From an uncultured bacterium (GTDB lineage: Bacteria > Bacteroidota > Bacteroidia > Bacteroidales > Muribaculaceae): a DNA stretch of 8,973 bases. Location: positions 1-8,973 of the forward strand of contig CAMHGU010000084.1 of NCBI GenBank assembly GCA_946184715.1. The letters run 5' to 3'. Shown here piece by piece: positions 7,301 through 8,973 of this stretch. Positions within the stretch are counted from its first letter, which is position 1; each line of letters begins with the position of its first letter. The notes under the pieces were generated by a model, which saw nothing but the letters and a program-made list of their open reading frames with translations, was not told the origin of the DNA and did no database searches. The position numbers and the translations under genes are program-made.

Positions 7301-8906
7301 TGCCGGTGGCGGCGCAGGTGAAGTTGAAGTCGGATTGTGGCCCGGCGAGCGTGGCGGTGCCGTTGAGGTCGAGCTGCGCGGCGTCGTCGTCGATGACTAC
7401 GGTGCCGCTGTAGGTGTTGGCCGTGGCGGTGACGTCGGCGCTGATGTTGTCGTAGCGGTGGCCGCGGAAGTCGAAGTAGGCGAGGTCGGCCTTTACCGTC
7501 CCTTGTGGCTTGCGGCCGGTGATGCTGCCATCCACGGTAATCTCTCCGGCAAAGTTGGCCAGGAGGTCGGGCTTGGCGAGCAAGGTGCCGAGGGCGAAAT
7601 CGGCGGTGGTGACGTGGCCGCTGATGCTGCGTACGGCGCCACGCTGCGCCGTGGCGGCGTCGAGGTCGAGGGTGCCGAGGTCGGTGGCGATGCGCCCGGC
7701 AAAGCGTTGCGCCGCGAGGTCGCCGCCGCCACTGCCGCCCACGGCTACATCGCCGCAGCGCTCTATCATCGAGGCCGTAGCGTCGGGGATAATGGTGAAG
7801 CTTCTGATTAACGCGGTGATATAGCGGGCCGTAGCGTTCACGTTGAGGCGCTCGGCATCGAAGCCGAAGCTCTGCTCCTCGCTCGGGAGCGACACCGCGC
7901 CGGCCAGGTCGAGGGCGAGCTCGCCATTGGCCGAACTGATGTTGAGCCGCTTCACGGCGATGTGGCGCAGCGAGGCGTCAACGTCGGCTTCGATGGCGAG
8001 GCGGTCGGTGAGGCGCGCCAGTGGCGGCGCTATGGCGCGCAGGTCGGACGGGGTGACGTAGCTCTCGCTGATGCGCACCGGGAATGTCGCCGTCTTGACG
8101 CCCTCGCCTATGCGGTTGAGTGAGGGGTAGGTGAACGACAGCGGGCCTATCAGCAGCTTGCTCTGCGGCAGCTCCACGCGCAAGTCGGCCACTGAGGCAC
8201 GTTGCGCCCCGATGTCGAGCTTGGCGCTGAGCGATGTCAGCTGCAAGCCGCTGCGCTCGGCAAAGGCCAGCCGCTTGATGCGGACGTCGTAGTGCTCATT
8301 CGAAATCTGAGGCAGTACGATGTCGGCCTTGAGGTCACTGATAGCTATGTGACGCGGGTCGAAGACACCGTCGGGCCGCTGCGGCTCGCTCTCGATGTCG
8401 TAGCTCAGCCGACTCTTGCGTATCACCACGTTGTGGAGCGTCACGTCGTAGAGCGTAGGCGGCTTGTTGGGGTCCTTGCTGCGCAGCGCGTCGATGACAA
8501 ATTGGATGTTGAGCGGCGACTCGGGGGTGGCTTTCTTCAGTCGTGCGTCGAGCCCTATGATTTCGGCGAAGGTAAACACGATGCGGCGCTTGAGTATCAG
8601 GTTGTAAAGACTCACTCCGGCTCCCACCTTATCCACGCGCGCTATGGTGTCGCCATTGGCAGGGTCAATCATCGCCACGTCCTTGGCAATCACCTGATTG
8701 AACGGCGAGATGTCAACATCGCCTATATTCACTGTCGCCGTAGTAAGGCGTGAAAGCTCCGCCTCGCCTATGCGGCGCACGCGGTCTTGCACACTCGGCA
8801 GATTCAGAAGCACATACGCCAGCGCCACGATAGCCACCGAAGCCACTATCAAGGTCACGGCAATAGTCCTGACTACGCGATATATGTTGTAAAGCCTACT
8901 ACGCAT
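4332..8906 (-). CDS. tamB: Translocation/assembly module protein TamB (DUF490)
   Basis: TamB-type proteins are AsmA-like: anchored in the inner membrane, they cross the periplasm as a long beta-rich groove and serve outer-membrane biogenesis (phospholipid transfer and/or assembly of outer-membrane proteins). The 1524-residue product has one N-terminal membrane segment (about 13-34) preceded by basic residues, then a start region typical of the family (LNLPSVQDRV, 34-43). A very long beta-strand-rich body follows with no cysteine-rich or enzymatic motif, and a C-terminal DUF490/TamB domain from roughly 1050 to 1490, including GDRIRARGTGNLRMNY (about 1193-1208) and the terminal QGVGVVFRHEFD stretch. 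An acidic linker PEPEPDPEPE lies at 1142-1151. After the last predicted strand comes KKRKKK (1491-1496) and a polar 28-residue tail. It is longer than E. coli TamB (about 1260 aa), as expected in Bacteroidota. The start at 8906 is chosen because the frame upstream of it runs through the promoter; it places the membrane segment correctly. No TamA-like gene is visible. Confidence 0.94.
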   Translation of the reverse strand: MRSRLYNIYRVVRTIAVTLIVASVAIVALAYVLLNLPSVQDRVRRIGEAELSRLTTATVNIGDVDISPFNQVIAKDVAMIDPANGDTIARVDKVGAGVSLYNLILKRRIVFTFAEIIGLDARLKKATPESPLNIQFVIDALRSKDPNKPPTLYDVTLHNVVIRKSRLSYDIESEPQRPDGVFDPRHIAISDLKADIVLPQISNEHYDVRIKRLAFAERSGLQLTSLSAKLDIGAQRASVADLRVELPQSKLLIGPLSFTYPSLNRIGEGVKTATFPVRISESYVTPSDLRAIAPPLARLTDRLAIEADVDASLRHIAVKRLNISSANGELALDLAGAVSLPSEEQSFGFDAERLNVNATARYITALIRSFTIIPDATASMIERCGDVAVGGSGGGDLAAQRFAGRIATDLGTLDLDAATAQRGAVRSISGHVTTADFALGTLLAKPDLLANFAGEITVDGSITGRKPQGTVKADLAYFDFRGHRYDNISADVTATANTYSGTVVIDDDAAQLDLNGTATLAGPQSDFNFTCAATGIDLSPFTNAPIAQGRRLTLDAVAQFTGDNLDNAVGDLTIRNLSLLDDNGNGLAYKQLVINASERDDGEREVNIDSDIISGNIVGQMHFASLPATIKEILSHAIPSIVAPGDDLAAQSQAGENDFVFDFTIHPDNQLTRFFKLPVTLIYPITVQGDMNTAERECNATISAPYLQQGNKLVENTLINAHLNQSLQLYTADVSTLFPLKTGNVALNVGLNAADDRIDTNLRWLMDKATTYKGEISASALLQRNIEHKLDALIDINPTQLIFNDTAWQVMPAKVEIAGGEVKFTNVGGNCGSQHLKIDGTLSHDPEKQLIVDLEQLSLDFLFEALDIDNVKFGGVATGKFYVSDAFSKFPKLSIPRLHVDGIAYNRCVIGDAEIESHWDPVTKGITLDADIKQANGDYAYIDGSIFPTLDSLYLDFNVKHTDVRFLLPYMAAFSSDITGKCSGHGTLFGKFSTINFEGDVAAENLRMKIDYTNVYYTTDDSVHIRPDLIDLNGITLRDDEGHTAKLNGVVTHDAFHDARFDIRITEADNLLCYDTDESFNGIWYGKVYGTGSAFLKGEPGLVAIDVGMRTEENSRFTFVLGSSTAAHEYDFITFRDRDAKPEPEPDPEPEIVQQLRRKVKAKESNPTQVLINLQVEATPAAQVILVMDPSAGDRIRARGTGNLRMNYNSTDDELAMFGKYELEKGTYTFTFQDIIIKEFTIDRGSSIAFNGDPYTATLDIRALYNVNASLTDLDQSFAQDRDLNRTNVPVHAVLLASGDMRQPNIAFDLEFPTLTQEAVRRIKSIISTDDMMNRQIIYLVALNKFYTPEYMGGQSTNSEWANVASSTISSQLSNMLGQISENWTIAPNFRTQKGDFSDVEVDLALSSSLLNNRLLLNGNFGYRDKSLNANSSSFIGDFDVEYLLTKNGSIRLRAYNRYNDQNYYIKNALTTQGVGVVFRHEFDRPFDFLKKRKKKAEATTPDSAATARPDSTAINNSENQLTH

Positions 8907-8920
8907 AACATTGCAATCTA

Positions 8921-8928
8921 CAAAGTTA
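8921..8928 (-). promoter_or_regulatory. tamB promoter -7 box (TAACTTTG)
   Basis: The minus strand reads TAACTTTG, a perfect match to the Bacteroidota -7 consensus TAnnTTTG, 14 nt before the chosen tamB ATG. Transcription would begin about 7-9 nt before the ATG, giving a very short leader without room for a Shine-Dalgarno sequence, as is common in this phylum. The -33 element expected near 8948-8951 is absent; that position lies inside a G-tract cluster. It is the likely promoter for tamB, the peptidase gene and hisS. Confidence 0.7.
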
Positions 8929-8938
8929 CGAAAAATTT

Positions 8939-8970
8939 CCCGCCCATCCCCCTCCCGCCCCCATTTTCCC
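8939..8970 (-). promoter_or_regulatory. Six-tract G-quadruplex-like sequence upstream of tamB
   Basis: On the minus strand there are six runs of at least three G (8968-8970, 8958-8962, 8954-8956, 8948-8952, 8943-8945, 8939-8941), separated by 5, 1, 1, 2 and 1 bases. This fits the canonical G3+N1-7 quadruplex pattern with spare tracts. It ends 10 bases upstream of the tamB -7 box and covers the -33 region, on the non-template strand for tamB transcription; the plus strand could form an i-motif. A regulatory role is inference. It could also belong to the 3' end of a gene beyond the window. Confidence 0.55.
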
Positions 8971-8973
8971 ATC

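Noticed and set aside
8907..8972. N-terminal extension of tamB to a start at 8972
   Set aside because: It would translate the TAACTTTG promoter box and the G-tract cluster. The start at 8906 gives a normal short basic N-terminus followed by the membrane segment.
1..8973. A new defence, mobile or biosynthetic system
   Set aside because: All substantial coding space is explained by five recognisable housekeeping or envelope genes. I saw no transposase, recombinase, nuclease, CRISPR repeat, long terminal repeat or unassigned gene.

Overview
The window looks like chromosomal DNA from a GC-rich member of the Bacteroidota, most likely order Bacteroidales (a Muribaculaceae-like genome is possible, but this is inference). 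The reasons are Bacteroidota-type promoter cores (TAnnTTTG) just upstream of two genes, no Shine-Dalgarno sequence at the starts I checked, AT-rich leaders set against GC-rich coding DNA, a roughly 1500-residue TamB of the Bacteroidota kind, and a long (455 aa) histidyl-tRNA synthetase. It appears to be ordinary housekeeping and envelope DNA. I see no mobile element, tRNA, rRNA, CRISPR array, integrase, toxin or defence gene.

Layout: positions 1-84 hold no supportable gene, only a 7-bp tandem repeat and a G-tract cluster downstream of dapF. dapF (diaminopimelate epimerase, minus strand, 85-921) is divergent from a MalY/PatB-type PLP-dependent C-S lyase or aminotransferase (plus strand, 1027-2217). 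They share a 105-bp AT-rich control region with a perfect -7 box for dapF and a weaker candidate for the other gene. The PatB-like gene converges, with a 26-bp gap, on a minus-strand gene set that reads right to left: tamB (4332-8906), a membrane zinc metallopeptidase of the YugP type (3638-4327, 4 nt after tamB), and hisS (2244-3611, 26 nt after the peptidase). The tight spacing, and no promoter seen in the two gaps, point to one transcript starting from a perfect TAACTTTG box 14 nt before tamB.

How the genes fit together: dapF makes meso-diaminopimelate for lysine and peptidoglycan, and the PatB-like enzyme probably works in sulfur amino acid metabolism. TamB is an envelope-spanning lipid-transfer and outer-membrane assembly protein. 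The peptidase is an inner-membrane protein of unknown substrate, and hisS charges tRNA-His. The least expected signals are non-coding: a six-tract G-quadruplex-like sequence exactly where the -33 element of the tamB promoter should lie, a related G-rich block after dapF, and overlapping back-to-back promoters between dapF and patB.
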